Shown here: piece after piece, positions 41,940-52,137 of the stretch
Numbering within the stretch: position 1 is the stretch's first letter
Layout of the letters: each line of letters starts with the position of its first letter
NCBI GenBank assembly: GCA_035293985.1
Contig: DATGLS010000014.1
Location: forward strand, 1-64,000
Length of the DNA: 64,000 nucleotides
Origin: JAVDCA01 sp035293985
GTDB taxonomy: Bacteria; Pseudomonadota; Alphaproteobacteria; Rhizobiales; Xanthobacteraceae
Direction of reading: 5' to 3'
Notes under the pieces: model-generated
What the model saw: the letters and a program-made list of their open reading frames with translations, nothing else
Databases searched by the model: none
Told to the model about the DNA's origin: nothing
Made by a program: the position numbers and the translations under genes

Positions 41940-42995
41940 TCACGGCGTAAGTCGCGCCGAAATCGTCGGCTCCGCCGCGTGCGTAAAATCGCCCTTCTGC
42001 CAGGCGGCGAGCGTCTCCGGCGTCTGCGCATCCATGAAATCGGCGAGCTCGCTGTAGGTCGCGCATTTGACCTCCGGCAGGCCGCAGACGCGGCGGGCGA
42101 AATCCTCGAGCGCCTCGTCGTAGACGCCGCCCTGATAGGCGAAGAAATGATGCCCGATGTTCAGCGGCGCGCGGTTGCCGGTGTAGTTGGTGCGAAAATA
42201 GGCGAGATACGTCGCCAGCATCTGCTGCTTGTACTGCTCGGCATGGCGCGGATCGACGTGGCCGCGGGACTGCGCGACGAAAAAATTGTAGTCCATCGAC
42301 AGCGTGCTGCGGCGCGATCCCTCGATCCTCAGCTGGGCGAGATCGAAACGCCACAGGCCGTCGAGCTTGCGCGGCCACTGGTCCGGGAACACGCTGCCGC
42401 TCGTGTCGTAGCGAAAGCCATCGTGCTTGAGCGCCGCGTAGAGGCCTGAGCCGGTCGCGAGATAGGGCGCGCGAAAGCCGACGATCTTGGCGAATGGCAC
42501 CTCGAGGCGGCTCGTCGCGGCACGCGCCTTGGCGTCCGCATTGGCGAACAGGTCGCGATACGATGCGAACTCCTGCTGCCACTGCGCCGCCGTCCAGCGC
42601 GCGCCGTCGAAATGGCCGACCGCGTGCGAGGCGATCTCGTGGCCCTGCGCATAAAGCGAGTTGATGTAGTCGACGCGCTTCTTCACCTCGTCGGCCGAGC
42701 CGCCGAAGTTGATGCGCGAATAGCCGCGCCGCGTGCCCGGGCCCTGGTAGACGTTGTGGTCGGCATCCTCGATGTAGTTGACGCCGCTGACGAAGAAGGT
42801 GAAGCGCACGCGCTTGCCGTCGTGATCCATGGCGGCGGCGAAATCGGAAAGATCCTGCCAGCGCGTGAGCTCGGTGCAGTTGTCGAACGCGAGCATCACG
42901 AACTGCGGCGGACGGGCGACCTCGTCGGCCTGCACCGGCGCCAGCAACAGCGCCGAGCCGGCGCCCAGCATGGCAAGAGTTCCACGCAATCCCAT
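41940..42995 (-). CDS. Exported polysaccharide deacetylase-like protein
   Basis: A 351-residue protein with a signal peptide (LRGTLAMLGAGSALLLAPVQA) and a NodB-type barrel. The catalytic Asp is in MLAFDNCTE and the metal-binding His pair in HEIASHAVGHFDG; RAPYLATG is the later conserved loop. The start at 42995 follows GAGG. Such enzymes remove acetyl groups from cell-wall or capsular glycans. The DNCTE loop is unusual compared with the common TFDDG form, so the substrate may differ. Confidence 0.82.
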   Translation of the reverse strand: MGLRGTLAMLGAGSALLLAPVQADEVARPPQFVMLAFDNCTELTRWQDLSDFAAAMDHDGKRVRFTFFVSGVNYIEDADHNVYQGPGTRRGYSRINFGGSADEVKKRVDYINSLYAQGHEIASHAVGHFDGARWTAAQWQQEFASYRDLFANADAKARAATSRLEVPFAKIVGFRAPYLATGSGLYAALKHDGFRYDTSGSVFPDQWPRKLDGLWRFDLAQLRIEGSRRSTLSMDYNFFVAQSRGHVDPRHAEQYKQQMLATYLAYFRTNYTGNRAPLNIGHHFFAYQGGVYDEALEDFARRVCGLPEVKCATYSELADFMDAQTPETLAAWQKGDFTHAAEPTISARLTP

Positions 42996-43119
42996 ATTTA
43001 CCTCGATTTCCAACGCCCTGCGCCGTGACCCTAACGCGGGGCTCGGGGCGTTGCGAGCCCGATTGACGCTTACGCCCCAATCCCGCACAAGACGGTCAAC
43101 TCGTTGAAGGAAAATGCTT

Positions 43120-44655
<1,536 letters not shown>

Positions 44656-44666
44656 CGAGCGCTGAA

Positions 44667-44699
44667 GTGTGATGACTGTTCTTCGGGTCATCATCACAC
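44667..44699. terminator. Stem-loop after gpmI
   Basis: GTGTGATGA (44667-44675) pairs with TCATCACAC (44691-44699) around a 15-base loop. It lies 12 bp after the stop; no U-run follows, so this is only a possible terminator. Confidence 0.4.
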
Positions 44700-44724
44700 G
44701 GCCGATGCCATCGACCGCCGTCGA

Positions 44725-45648
44725 TCAATCGGCGGTCTGCATCAATTCTGCGATGGTCGGGCGCGGCGGATAGACGATCCGCTCGAGCTTGCCGTCCGGC
44801 CGCCGCCAACGGCGGTCCCGCTCCGGCGCCGGTGTGATGTTCATGCGGTTGGCGATCGTGATCCCCTCGACCGCGTAGCTTGTTCCGGGCGCAAGATGGG
44901 GAAAGAAGCGGTCGACCCGCGCCGGGTCGATCGGGAAGACGCCGACCTCCGCGAGCTCCATCTTGCGAAATTGCGCCGGGTCACACGACCCATAGACCGG
45001 CAGGCTCCAGCGGTTCTCGCTGGGCAGCGCGTGGCGGTCCGGGATCGCGGGAAATACCTCGCGGGAGACGACGGCCTGGTACCAGGGAAGATAGCCGAAC
45101 GCGCTGCCGCGCCCGATCACGAGCATCAGCCCGAAGCCATCGGGGTGCCAGGCGGCGCGGTCGAAGTGCTTCGGTCCGAGATACGGATTGATCACGTCGC
45201 CGCCCCGCGTCGGATAGGCGTAGACACCGCCGACTTCGAACACGTAGGGCACCGGCCGCTTCATGGTCGTGCGCGGCTTCGAGACCGCGGGCTGCGCGAC
45301 CAGGCGCGCGCGCAGCTCCGCAAGCTTGGCCGCGCGCTTGCGCAGGTCGAGCGGCTTCATGCCGAGCTTCTGCATCATCGCGCCGTCCTCGCCGCCATCG
45401 ATGATCGCGAGCGCCGTGTCGCGCACCCGGGCGCTGAAGATGCCGCGCTTCTCGAACTGATCAGCCAGCACGAGCCAGAAGACGGCGTGATCCTCATCGG
45501 CGGGATCTTCGGCGGCCGACGCCTCGCTGTCGCAGACGGCCTGCACCATCGCGTCTTCATCGAGCGGCACGCGCGACACCGCAGTGACCACGGCGCGAAG
45601 ATCGTGGGCGAAATCGCCGGCGTAAAGGCCGATTCCCCAGGCACCCAT
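44725..45648 (-). CDS. Hypothetical protein (MGAWG N-terminus, DUF4259-like)
   Basis: A 307-residue protein beginning MGAWGIGLYAGDFAHDLR, which recalls the DUF4259 pattern (MGAWG-x-G). The first half is helical and acidic; a later half (VPYVFEVGGVYAYPTRGGD, GFGLMLVIGRGSAFGYLPW) is strand-rich. No signal peptide or catalytic motif is seen. It stands alone and converges on gpmI. Function unknown. Confidence 0.75.
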   Translation of the reverse strand: MGAWGIGLYAGDFAHDLRAVVTAVSRVPLDEDAMVQAVCDSEASAAEDPADEDHAVFWLVLADQFEKRGIFSARVRDTALAIIDGGEDGAMMQKLGMKPLDLRKRAAKLAELRARLVAQPAVSKPRTTMKRPVPYVFEVGGVYAYPTRGGDVINPYLGPKHFDRAAWHPDGFGLMLVIGRGSAFGYLPWYQAVVSREVFPAIPDRHALPSENRWSLPVYGSCDPAQFRKMELAEVGVFPIDPARVDRFFPHLAPGTSYAVEGITIANRMNITPAPERDRRWRRPDGKLERIVYPPRPTIAELMQTAD

Positions 45649-45797
45649 GGCGCGATACTCCAGCGCTTTGCCGGTTTGCGCCCACTGTGTGCCAGAGAGG
45701 CGCCTGCCGACCAGTGACGATCGAGGCGCTTTCTGAGCCGTTGGTTAGCGAGAGGTGAACCGGACGGCGGACGTCACTCGGACGATGGCTCCTGCGA

Positions 45798-46178
45798 TCA
45801 CGCGTCGGCGCGGCCGCAATAGGCCTCGATCCGATAGCCATCCGGATCGAGCACGAAGGCCGCATAGTACGACTCACCGTAGTCGGGCCGCAGGCCGGGC
45901 TTGCCGTTGTCTTTTCCGCCATGGGCGAGGGCGGCCGCGTGAAAGGCATCGACGCTTCTGCGCGTCGGCGCCGCAAAGCACACGTGCAGTCCCGACTTGT
46001 CGTCAGGCGGGACCGGCCGCTCGGCCGCGCTGATCCAAAATGCGACCGCATCGGCGCCGTACCCGAGCGAGCTCTCGCCGCCGCTGAGGCAATGGTAGCC
46101 GAGCGGCGCCAACGTCGCATCATAGAATCGTTTGGTACGCGCCACATCGCGAACGCCAATCGAGAGATGATCGATCAT
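45798..46178 (-). CDS. VOC-family (glyoxalase-like) protein
   Basis: A 126-residue single-domain vicinal-oxygen-chelate protein: MIDHLSIGVRDVARTKRFYD, LHVCFAAPTRRSVDAFH, and FVLDPDGYRIEAYC near the end, where the last Glu is a likely metal ligand. The start at 46178 has GGAGGT upstream. Members include glyoxalase, dioxygenase and antibiotic-resistance proteins; the substrate is not known. It follows the lipocalin-like gene on the same strand, 39 bp away. Confidence 0.85.
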   Translation of the reverse strand: MIDHLSIGVRDVARTKRFYDATLAPLGYHCLSGGESSLGYGADAVAFWISAAERPVPPDDKSGLHVCFAAPTRRSVDAFHAAALAHGGKDNGKPGLRPDYGESYYAAFVLDPDGYRIEAYCGRADA

Positions 46179-46217
46179 CGCAACCTCCTGCATTGTGACT
46201 TCCGTAGTGAACGTGGA

Positions 46218-46709
46218 TCACTCCGTTGCCCGGCGGAGAAAGAAATCGGCCTGGAGCTGCCAGGTCGCGCCCTGGTCGCGCGAACGTTCGCCGCGCCAGC
46301 GGAACGACGTCGCCGTGATCTCGCTGAAGCTCCAGCGCGTCGCCTCGCCGGCCTCGTTGGTGCCGCGCTGGACGATGCCCCCCTCGCACGCGCGACCGAT
46401 CTGGCGCGCGTAGTACTGACGCAGCGGATCGCTCCACAGGATATGCCAGGCATCGAGACCCGGGTCGTAGACGCGCAAGGTGGTGCCATGGAAGACGCCG
46501 GGCAAAATCCACACGTCCTGGATCGCGCGGCCCGCGAGCACCCAACCGGCATGGACCTCGCCATGGCCGCGGTGCGTTGTGCCGTCGTCGGCGCGGACGG
46601 TGGCGTCCATGTCCCAGCTGCCGATCAGCCAGGCATAGAGGCCCATTCGCCCGGCGCGATCGGCGGCGGCTCGGTCGGCACGAAGCGCATCGATGAATCC
46701 AGCGATCAT
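46218..46709 (-). CDS. Hypothetical lipocalin/DUF1579-like protein
   Basis: A 163-residue soluble protein, strand-rich after a short helical N-terminus: MGLYAWLIGSWDMDATVRAD, GEVHAGWVLAGRAIQDVWI, TLRVYDPGLDAWHILW and EITATSFRWRGERS. This resembles small beta-barrel proteins of the DUF1579 type, which have a GxW start and no catalytic residues. It heads a two-gene unit with the VOC protein and is divergent from the AraC regulator, so it may be that regulator's target. Confidence 0.7.
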   Translation of the reverse strand: MIAGFIDALRADRAAADRAGRMGLYAWLIGSWDMDATVRADDGTTHRGHGEVHAGWVLAGRAIQDVWILPGVFHGTTLRVYDPGLDAWHILWSDPLRQYYARQIGRACEGGIVQRGTNEAGEATRWSFSEITATSFRWRGERSRDQGATWQLQADFFLRRATE

Positions 46710-46778
46710 GGCCCTTCCTGCAAGCTTTCCGGCCCATAACTAGGCGGGGAGCCCTGTGAAGGCTTGGGAAAAATTGCT

Positions 46779-47681
46779 ATGTCACGCTCTGTGACGATCG
46801 ACATTCAGACCTTGGCGGCGGGCCCCGGCTGGTGCGTGCTCGACGTCGCATGCACGGCAGGTCCGCAGGACCGCCCGTTCGAGGAACGCCACGGATCGGT
46901 GTGCATCGCGGCGGTCGCGCGCGGGACGTTTCAATACCGCACGACCGCGGGCGCGGCGCTGCTGGCCCCGGGCGCGGTGCTGCTCGGCAATGATGGTCAC
47001 TGCTTCGAATGCGGTCATGCGCACGGCGTCGGAGATCATTGCGTATCGGTGCAGATGACGCCCGCGCATTGGGAGGAGATCGTGGCCGCCGTGCCGGGCG
47101 CGCGCACGACGACATTTGCCGTTCCGCGCCTCCCGCCGCTGCCGGCATTGATGCGGCAGATCGCGTCGCTCGAAGCTGCATGCCGCGACCGCGGCGCGGG
47201 GGAGCTCGAGGAGCTCGCGCACGATTTCGCCGGCGCGGCCGCGGAGGTGTTGACGGGCGCCGCGACCCGTTGCCGCGCCATCACGCCTCAGGTCGAGCGC
47301 CGCATCTCGGACGCGGTGCGCCGCATCGAATCCGAGGAGCCGGGCTCGCCCGCCATCGAATGGTCGCTCACCACGTTGGCCCGCGAGGCGGCGTTGAGCC
47401 CCTATCATTTTCTGCGTGTCTTTCGTGACGTCGTCGGCGTGACGCCGCACCAATACGTGCTGCACATGCGCATGCATCGGGCCGCGGTGCGCTTGCGGCG
47501 CTCCGATGAGCCGATATCTGCGATCGCTTTCGATGCCGGCTTCAACGACCTGTCGACCTTCAACCGACGCTTCCACCGCATCATGGGCGCGACCCCGACC
47601 GCCTACCGGGGAAGCGCGAGATCGGGACCAAATCCTGAGCGGTCGAGGCGGCGCCTTTCGCCTGATCCGGCCGCTTCATGA
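46779..47681 (+). CDS. AraC-family transcriptional regulator
   Basis: A 300-residue regulator with an N-terminal cupin-like sensor half and a C-terminal AraC DNA-binding domain: TTLAREAALSPYHFLRVFRD and PISAIAFDAGFNDLSTFNRR are the two helix-turn-helix units. The start at 46779 is used; a TTG at 46764 is in frame. It is divergent from the lipocalin-like/VOC pair (69 bp between starts), the usual arrangement for a regulator and its target. The ligand is unknown. Confidence 0.92.
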   Translation: MSRSVTIDIQTLAAGPGWCVLDVACTAGPQDRPFEERHGSVCIAAVARGTFQYRTTAGAALLAPGAVLLGNDGHCFECGHAHGVGDHCVSVQMTPAHWEEIVAAVPGARTTTFAVPRLPPLPALMRQIASLEAACRDRGAGELEELAHDFAGAAAEVLTGAATRCRAITPQVERRISDAVRRIESEEPGSPAIEWSLTTLAREAALSPYHFLRVFRDVVGVTPHQYVLHMRMHRAAVRLRRSDEPISAIAFDAGFNDLSTFNRRFHRIMGATPTAYRGSARSGPNPERSRRRLSPDPAAS

Positions 47682-47913
47682 AACCAGCGTCGCGGCGAAA
47701 CGACGCGCGCGCCGCGGTGCCCCGCCGCCTTGCTACCCGCCGGACGCGAATTGCGATAACCTCTTACTAGAGCTGCCAGCGGCGTCTGCCGACGCGCCGC
47801 GAATCAAAGGCAGCGACGTTGCCTTCGGCGGGCGGACTCTTTTTGCGACATCGACATCGGTTCTCGATGCCTTCCGTGGCCCACGGAGGGCACGCCAACT
47901 CGTGGAGGATGTG

Positions 47914-48891
47914 ATGAGGCTTCCGCGCAGACGCTTTCTGCAGCTCGCCGGCGGCGCCGCCGCCCTTCCGACGCTCCCGCGCATCGCCCGCGCGGACGGC
48001 TATCCGACGCGCCCGGTGCGCTGGATCGTATGCTTCGCGGCGGGCGGACCCAACGACACCACGGCGCGGCTCATCGCGGGGTACCTGTCGGAGACCTTGG
48101 GCCAGCAGGTCTTCGTCGAGAACCACACGGGCGCCGGCGGCAATGTCGGCATGGAGGTGGCGCTGAACGCGCCGGCCGACGGCTATACGATCGCGTTCGT
48201 CGCTCCGAACAATGCCATCTCGGCGACGCTCTATCAGAATCTACCGTTCGATTTCATCCGCGACAGCGTGCCGATCGCCGGCACGATGCAGCTCACCAAC
48301 GTGCTGGTGACCAACCCGACGCTTCCGGTCAAGAGCCTCGCCGAGTTCATCGCCTACGCCAAGGCCAATCCGGGCAAGATCAATTTCGGCTCCGGGGGCG
48401 TCGGCACATCGCCGCATCTGAGCGGCGAGCTGCTCAAGGCGATGGCCGGAATCAACATGCTGCACGTGCCGTACCGGGGCAGTGCTCCCGCTGCCGTCGA
48501 CCTGCTCGCCGGCCAGCTGCAGGCCATGTTCGACAACCTTCCGGGCCAGATCGGCAACATCAAGGCCGGCAAGGTGCGCGCGCTGGGCGTGACCGCGGCC
48601 AAGCGTGCACCCGAGCTGCCGGACGTGCCGGCGATCGGCGAGATCGTGCCGGGCTATGAGGCGAGCGTGTGGTACGGCATCTCGGGACCCAAGGCCATTC
48701 CGACGGAGATCGTCGGCAAGCTCAACCACGCCGTGAACAACGCGCTGGCCAATCCGCAGCTGCAGGCCCGCATGGCCCAGCTCACCGGCAAGCCCATGCC
48801 GATGACACCGGCGCAGTTCGGCGAGCTGGTGGCGAGCGAAACCGCGAAATGGGCGAAGGTCATCAAGGAGGCAGGCATCAAGGCGGCGTGA
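47914..48891 (+). CDS. Bug-family (TTT) periplasmic substrate-binding protein
   Basis: A 325-residue orphan binding protein with a twin-arginine-like signal (MRLPRRRFLQLAGGAAALP). The core has GYPTRPVRWIVCFAAGGPND, FVENHTGAGGNVGMEVAL and VPYRGSAPAAVDLLAG. GGAGGA precedes the ATG at 47914. The 232 bp upstream hold no gene. The nearest neighbours are the AraC regulator and a second Bug protein on the opposite strand; no transporter membrane genes are present. Confidence 0.93.
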   Translation: MRLPRRRFLQLAGGAAALPTLPRIARADGYPTRPVRWIVCFAAGGPNDTTARLIAGYLSETLGQQVFVENHTGAGGNVGMEVALNAPADGYTIAFVAPNNAISATLYQNLPFDFIRDSVPIAGTMQLTNVLVTNPTLPVKSLAEFIAYAKANPGKINFGSGGVGTSPHLSGELLKAMAGINMLHVPYRGSAPAAVDLLAGQLQAMFDNLPGQIGNIKAGKVRALGVTAAKRAPELPDVPAIGEIVPGYEASVWYGISGPKAIPTEIVGKLNHAVNNALANPQLQARMAQLTGKPMPMTPAQFGELVASETAKWAKVIKEAGIKAA

Positions 48892-48928
48892 GGGGATCGC
48901 GTCTTGGCTTAGCGGATTTCCTGCCCCA

Positions 48929-48974
48929 CCGTCAGCAAAGACGTGGATGCCGGCGACAGGCCCCGGCGTGACGT
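48929..48974. repeat. Partial CGTCATGG-type dispersed repeat
   Basis: CACCGTCAGCAAAGACGTGG to CCCCGGCGTGACG; a shortened relative of the blocks at 10720 and 51121. Confidence 0.55.
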
Positions 48975-48986
48975 GTGATAACTTTC

Positions 48987-49967
48987 TCACTGCGGCTGGA
49001 TGCCCAGCTCCTTCGCCAGCTCCCGCCATCGCGCCTGATCGGCGCGGATGAATGCCGCGGTGCTCTCCGGCGTGCCGGCCCCTTCGGTCGCGACTCCGAA
49101 CGTATAGAGCTTCTCCTGGATGCCAGGCCCCTTGAGGACCGCGTCGATCTCGCGGTTGACGCGCGCCACGACCTCCGCAGGCGTACCGATCGGCGCCATC
49201 ACGGCGAACCAGCCGTTCAAGGCGACGCCGGGCGCGAACTCGTTCGCCGCCGGCAGATCAGGCAGCGCGGGGAAGCGCTGCGGCGAGGTCACCGCCAGCC
49301 GGCGCAGCTTGCCGGCGTCGACCATGACGCGCGCCGCCGCGATGGAGCTCATCAGCACCTGGACGACGCCGCTTGCGGCGTCCTGGGTCATCTGGGCGGT
49401 GGAGCGATACGGCACCTCGACGAGGCCGAGGTCGGCGCGGCGGTTGAGCAGCTTGACGGCGAAGGCGGCCGCGCCAGCCGTGTTGTCGAATGCGAGCGAG
49501 AGCTTGCCGCGGTTGGCCTTGGCGTAGGCGAAGAGCTCCGGCACCGATTTCACCGGCAGCGCGGCGTTGACCGACAGCATCTGCGGCCCGAGACTGCACA
49601 CCATGGCGACGGCGACGAAATCGCGCGCCGGATCGTACGGCAGCGACTTGAACTGGATCGGGTTGACGCTCATCCCGGACGTCGCGGTGAACAGCAAGGT
49701 GTAGCCGTCGGGCGTTGCGCGCGCCGCGGCCTGATGCGCGAGCAGCCCGGAGGCTGCCGGCATGTTCTCGACCACCACCGGCTGGCCGAGCCGTGCGCCG
49801 ATCCCGTTGGCGACGAGCCGCGCCATGATGTCGGTGGCGGTGCCGGCGCCGGTCGGCACGATCATCCGGATCGGCCGTGTCGGCCAGGTCGACGTGGTCT
49901 GTGCGCGCGCATCCAACGAGAACATTGCGGCCACGCACGCCAGCAAGAGTCCCAGCACTCGCCCCAT
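48987..49967 (-). CDS. Bug-family (TTT) periplasmic substrate-binding protein
   Basis: A 326-residue orphan binding protein. The signal is MGRVLGLLLACVAAMFSLDA and the core starts WPTRPIRMIVPTGAGTATD, then VVENMPAASGLLAHQAAA and VPYRSTAQMTQDAASG. GGGAGGA precedes the ATG at 49967. It converges with the other Bug gene and is divergent from the MetE-like gene at 50045, the third place in the window where the two families lie side by side. Confidence 0.93.
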   Translation of the reverse strand: MGRVLGLLLACVAAMFSLDARAQTTSTWPTRPIRMIVPTGAGTATDIMARLVANGIGARLGQPVVVENMPAASGLLAHQAAARATPDGYTLLFTATSGMSVNPIQFKSLPYDPARDFVAVAMVCSLGPQMLSVNAALPVKSVPELFAYAKANRGKLSLAFDNTAGAAAFAVKLLNRRADLGLVEVPYRSTAQMTQDAASGVVQVLMSSIAAARVMVDAGKLRRLAVTSPQRFPALPDLPAANEFAPGVALNGWFAVMAPIGTPAEVVARVNREIDAVLKGPGIQEKLYTFGVATEGAGTPESTAAFIRADQARWRELAKELGIQPQ

Positions 49968-50044
49968 GCGTCCTCCCTCGTGTTTCGCGGTCCGCTCTCT
50001 TCGCCTACTGTAAGATCCGGTTTTCCTCACGCAAAGGACATCTC

Positions 50045-51103
50045 ATGCCGGGCCAGCTTCATCTCGTGGGCAGCATCCCGCTCGATACGCCGCAGGAAGT
50101 GTTCGAGACCTTCGGCGCGCCGCTCGGCAAATATCTCTTCGCCATGCCGGACGGCGAGGTCGGGCCACGCCGCCACTGGATCAGCCGCGTGCATTACCAG
50201 GTGCTCGCCGCGCATCCCGAGCTCGAGATCGTGCAGCGGCCGGCGCCCGACGCCGACGGGGTCGAGCGCCAGTTTCCGCGCAACGCCGCCGATGCCTGGC
50301 ACTTCCGGGTCAAAGCGGGAGTCGAGAAGGTGCGCTTCGGTGATCCCGGCTGGCGGCTCGGCTACGCGCGCGACGCGCTCAACTCCTATTTCGTCTTCCG
50401 CGTCATGAAGGAGCGCGGCGTGCTGCCGCAACACCTGCGCTTCCAGGTGTCGATCCCGATGGTCAACAGCGTGCTGCCGCCGCGTATCTTTTCCGACCGG
50501 GCCGACCTCGCGAAGATCCGGCCCGGCTACGCCGCAGCGACCCGCGCCGAGATCGCGACCATCATCGCGAAAATTCCGAACGACGAGCTCGCGCTGCAAT
50601 GGGACTGCTCGACCGAGCTGCAGGACGCCTACGGCGGCATTCCCGGCTTTTCCGCCGAGGGCGCGATCGAGCGCAATCTCGACGAGGTGCGCGCGCTCTC
50701 GCCGGCGATCCCGCGCGAGGTTGCGCTCGGCTATCACTTCTGCTTCGGCACGCTGGGCGGCTGGCCGCGCTTCGTCCCCGACGATCTTGGGCGCGCCGTC
50801 GATCTCGCCAATGCTTTCGTCGCAGCGTCCGGCCGCCGGGTCGACTGGATCCACCTGCCGGTGCTCGACCGCAGCGACGATGCATTCTTCGCGCCGCTCG
50901 CGCGGCTCGCGCCGCAGGGCGCGCGCGTCTATCTCGGCGCCATCCACAACATGGGCACGTTCGCGCAGCGCCTCGCGGTCGCGCGACGATATCTGCCGGA
51001 GTTCGGCCTCGGCGCCTATTGCGGCTTCGGCCGCCTGCCGCCGGCCCAGTTGCCGGACGTGCTCGCCGACCATCTCGAGGCCGTCGAGCTGGCGGCGGCG
51101 TGA
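50045..51103 (+). CDS. MetE/UROD-superfamily barrel protein, divergent third member
   Basis: A 352-residue protein. It begins LHLVGSIPLDTPQEVFET, comparable to the THTGSLPR start of the two MetE-like proteins in this window, and keeps GYHFCFGTLGG (an H-x-C pair) and GAYCGFGR, which match the zinc-binding HTC and DCGFGT positions. The Glu ligand region is not obvious, so metal binding may differ. AAAGGA lies just ahead of the ATG. It is divergent from a Bug binding protein. Function unknown. Confidence 0.65.
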   Translation: MPGQLHLVGSIPLDTPQEVFETFGAPLGKYLFAMPDGEVGPRRHWISRVHYQVLAAHPELEIVQRPAPDADGVERQFPRNAADAWHFRVKAGVEKVRFGDPGWRLGYARDALNSYFVFRVMKERGVLPQHLRFQVSIPMVNSVLPPRIFSDRADLAKIRPGYAAATRAEIATIIAKIPNDELALQWDCSTELQDAYGGIPGFSAEGAIERNLDEVRALSPAIPREVALGYHFCFGTLGGWPRFVPDDLGRAVDLANAFVAASGRRVDWIHLPVLDRSDDAFFAPLARLAPQGARVYLGAIHNMGTFAQRLAVARRYLPEFGLGAYCGFGRLPPAQLPDVLADHLEAVELAAA

Positions 51104-51120
51104 GGCACCGGATATTCAAC

Positions 51121-51242
51121 CCGTCATCGCCGGGCTCAAGAACGGCGTCGCGTCCTTCGCCTATGTTCCGGCCATCGATCCACGTCCTTGCCCTGACCGA
51201 ACAAAGACGGGAGGCCCGGCTTCGCCGGGGCATGCCGCGATG
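51121..51242. repeat. CGTCATCGCCGGG-type dispersed palindromic repeat
   Basis: Starts CCGTCATCGCCGGGCTC, contains AACGGCGTCGCGTCCTTCGC as at 10720, and ends CGCCGGGGCATGCCGCGATG. Confidence 0.7.
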
Positions 51243-51269
51243 ATCCGGACAAACGATACCTGATCTAGT

Positions 51270-52085
51270 CTAGAACTCGCTCAGCCCCAATACATCCGCC
51301 ATCGCGTAGAGCCCCGGCTTCTGACCGCGCGCCCATAGCGCCGCTTTCACGGCACCGCGCGCGAAGATCATGCGATCCTCGGCCTTGTGCACGAGCTCGA
51401 TGCGCTCGGCGGGGCCGGCGAACGTCACGGTGTGATCGCCGACCACGGTGCCGCCGCGCAGCGAGGCGAAGCCGATGGCGCCGCGCTCGCGCGCGCCGGT
51501 GTGGCCGTCGCGGCCGCGTTCGGAATGCTGCTCGAGCGTGATGCCGCGGCCTTGCGCGGCGGCGCGGCCGAACATCAGCGCGGTGCCGGAGGGCGCGTCG
51601 ATCTTCTTGTTGTGGTGCATCTCGACGATCTCGATGTCGAAATCCTCGTCGAGCGCCTTGGCGACACGGCGCACCAGTGCTTCGACGAGATTGACGCCGA
51701 GGCTCATGTTGCCGGACTTGACGATGGCCGAGCGCTGCGCCGCGATCGCGATCAGCTTGTCGTCCTCCGCCGAGAGACCGGTGGTGCCGATCACCTGGAC
51801 GAGGCCGCGCTTGGCCGCGATCTCCGCCAGCACGATGGTGGCGGCGGGAATCGTGAAATTGACCAGACCGTCGGCCTTATCCAGAAGCGGCGCCGGATCC
51901 GCCACGACCGCGATGCCGTTCGTACCCACACCGCCAAGCTCGCCGGCATCGCGGCCGATCACCGCCGATCCCGGCGCGTCGATCGCGCCGACCAGCGTGA
52001 CACCGTCGATCTCGGTGATCGCCTTGACGAGGGTGCGCCCCATGCGCCCGCCGGCGCCGGCCACGATCAGACGCATGTCGGACAT
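51270..52085 (-). CDS. dapB: 4-hydroxy-tetrahydrodipicolinate reductase
   Basis: A 271-residue NAD(P)H-dependent enzyme of the diaminopimelate/lysine pathway. It has the dinucleotide loop GAGGRMGRTL, the DGLVNFTIPAATI segment, and the signature EMHHNKKIDAPSGTA with the catalytic His and Lys. An alternative start at the internal ATG (residue 4) would remove three residues only. It converges on the MetE-like gene, with a dispersed repeat between. Confidence 0.97.
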   Translation of the reverse strand: MSDMRLIVAGAGGRMGRTLVKAITEIDGVTLVGAIDAPGSAVIGRDAGELGGVGTNGIAVVADPAPLLDKADGLVNFTIPAATIVLAEIAAKRGLVQVIGTTGLSAEDDKLIAIAAQRSAIVKSGNMSLGVNLVEALVRRVAKALDEDFDIEIVEMHHNKKIDAPSGTALMFGRAAAQGRGITLEQHSERGRDGHTGARERGAIGFASLRGGTVVGDHTVTFAGPAERIELVHKAEDRMIFARGAVKAALWARGQKPGLYAMADVLGLSEF

Positions 52086-52137
52086 CGCCCTTCTCCCTGC
52101 TCGGTCGAGGCCTATAGCACAAGTGAAGCCTGACGCG

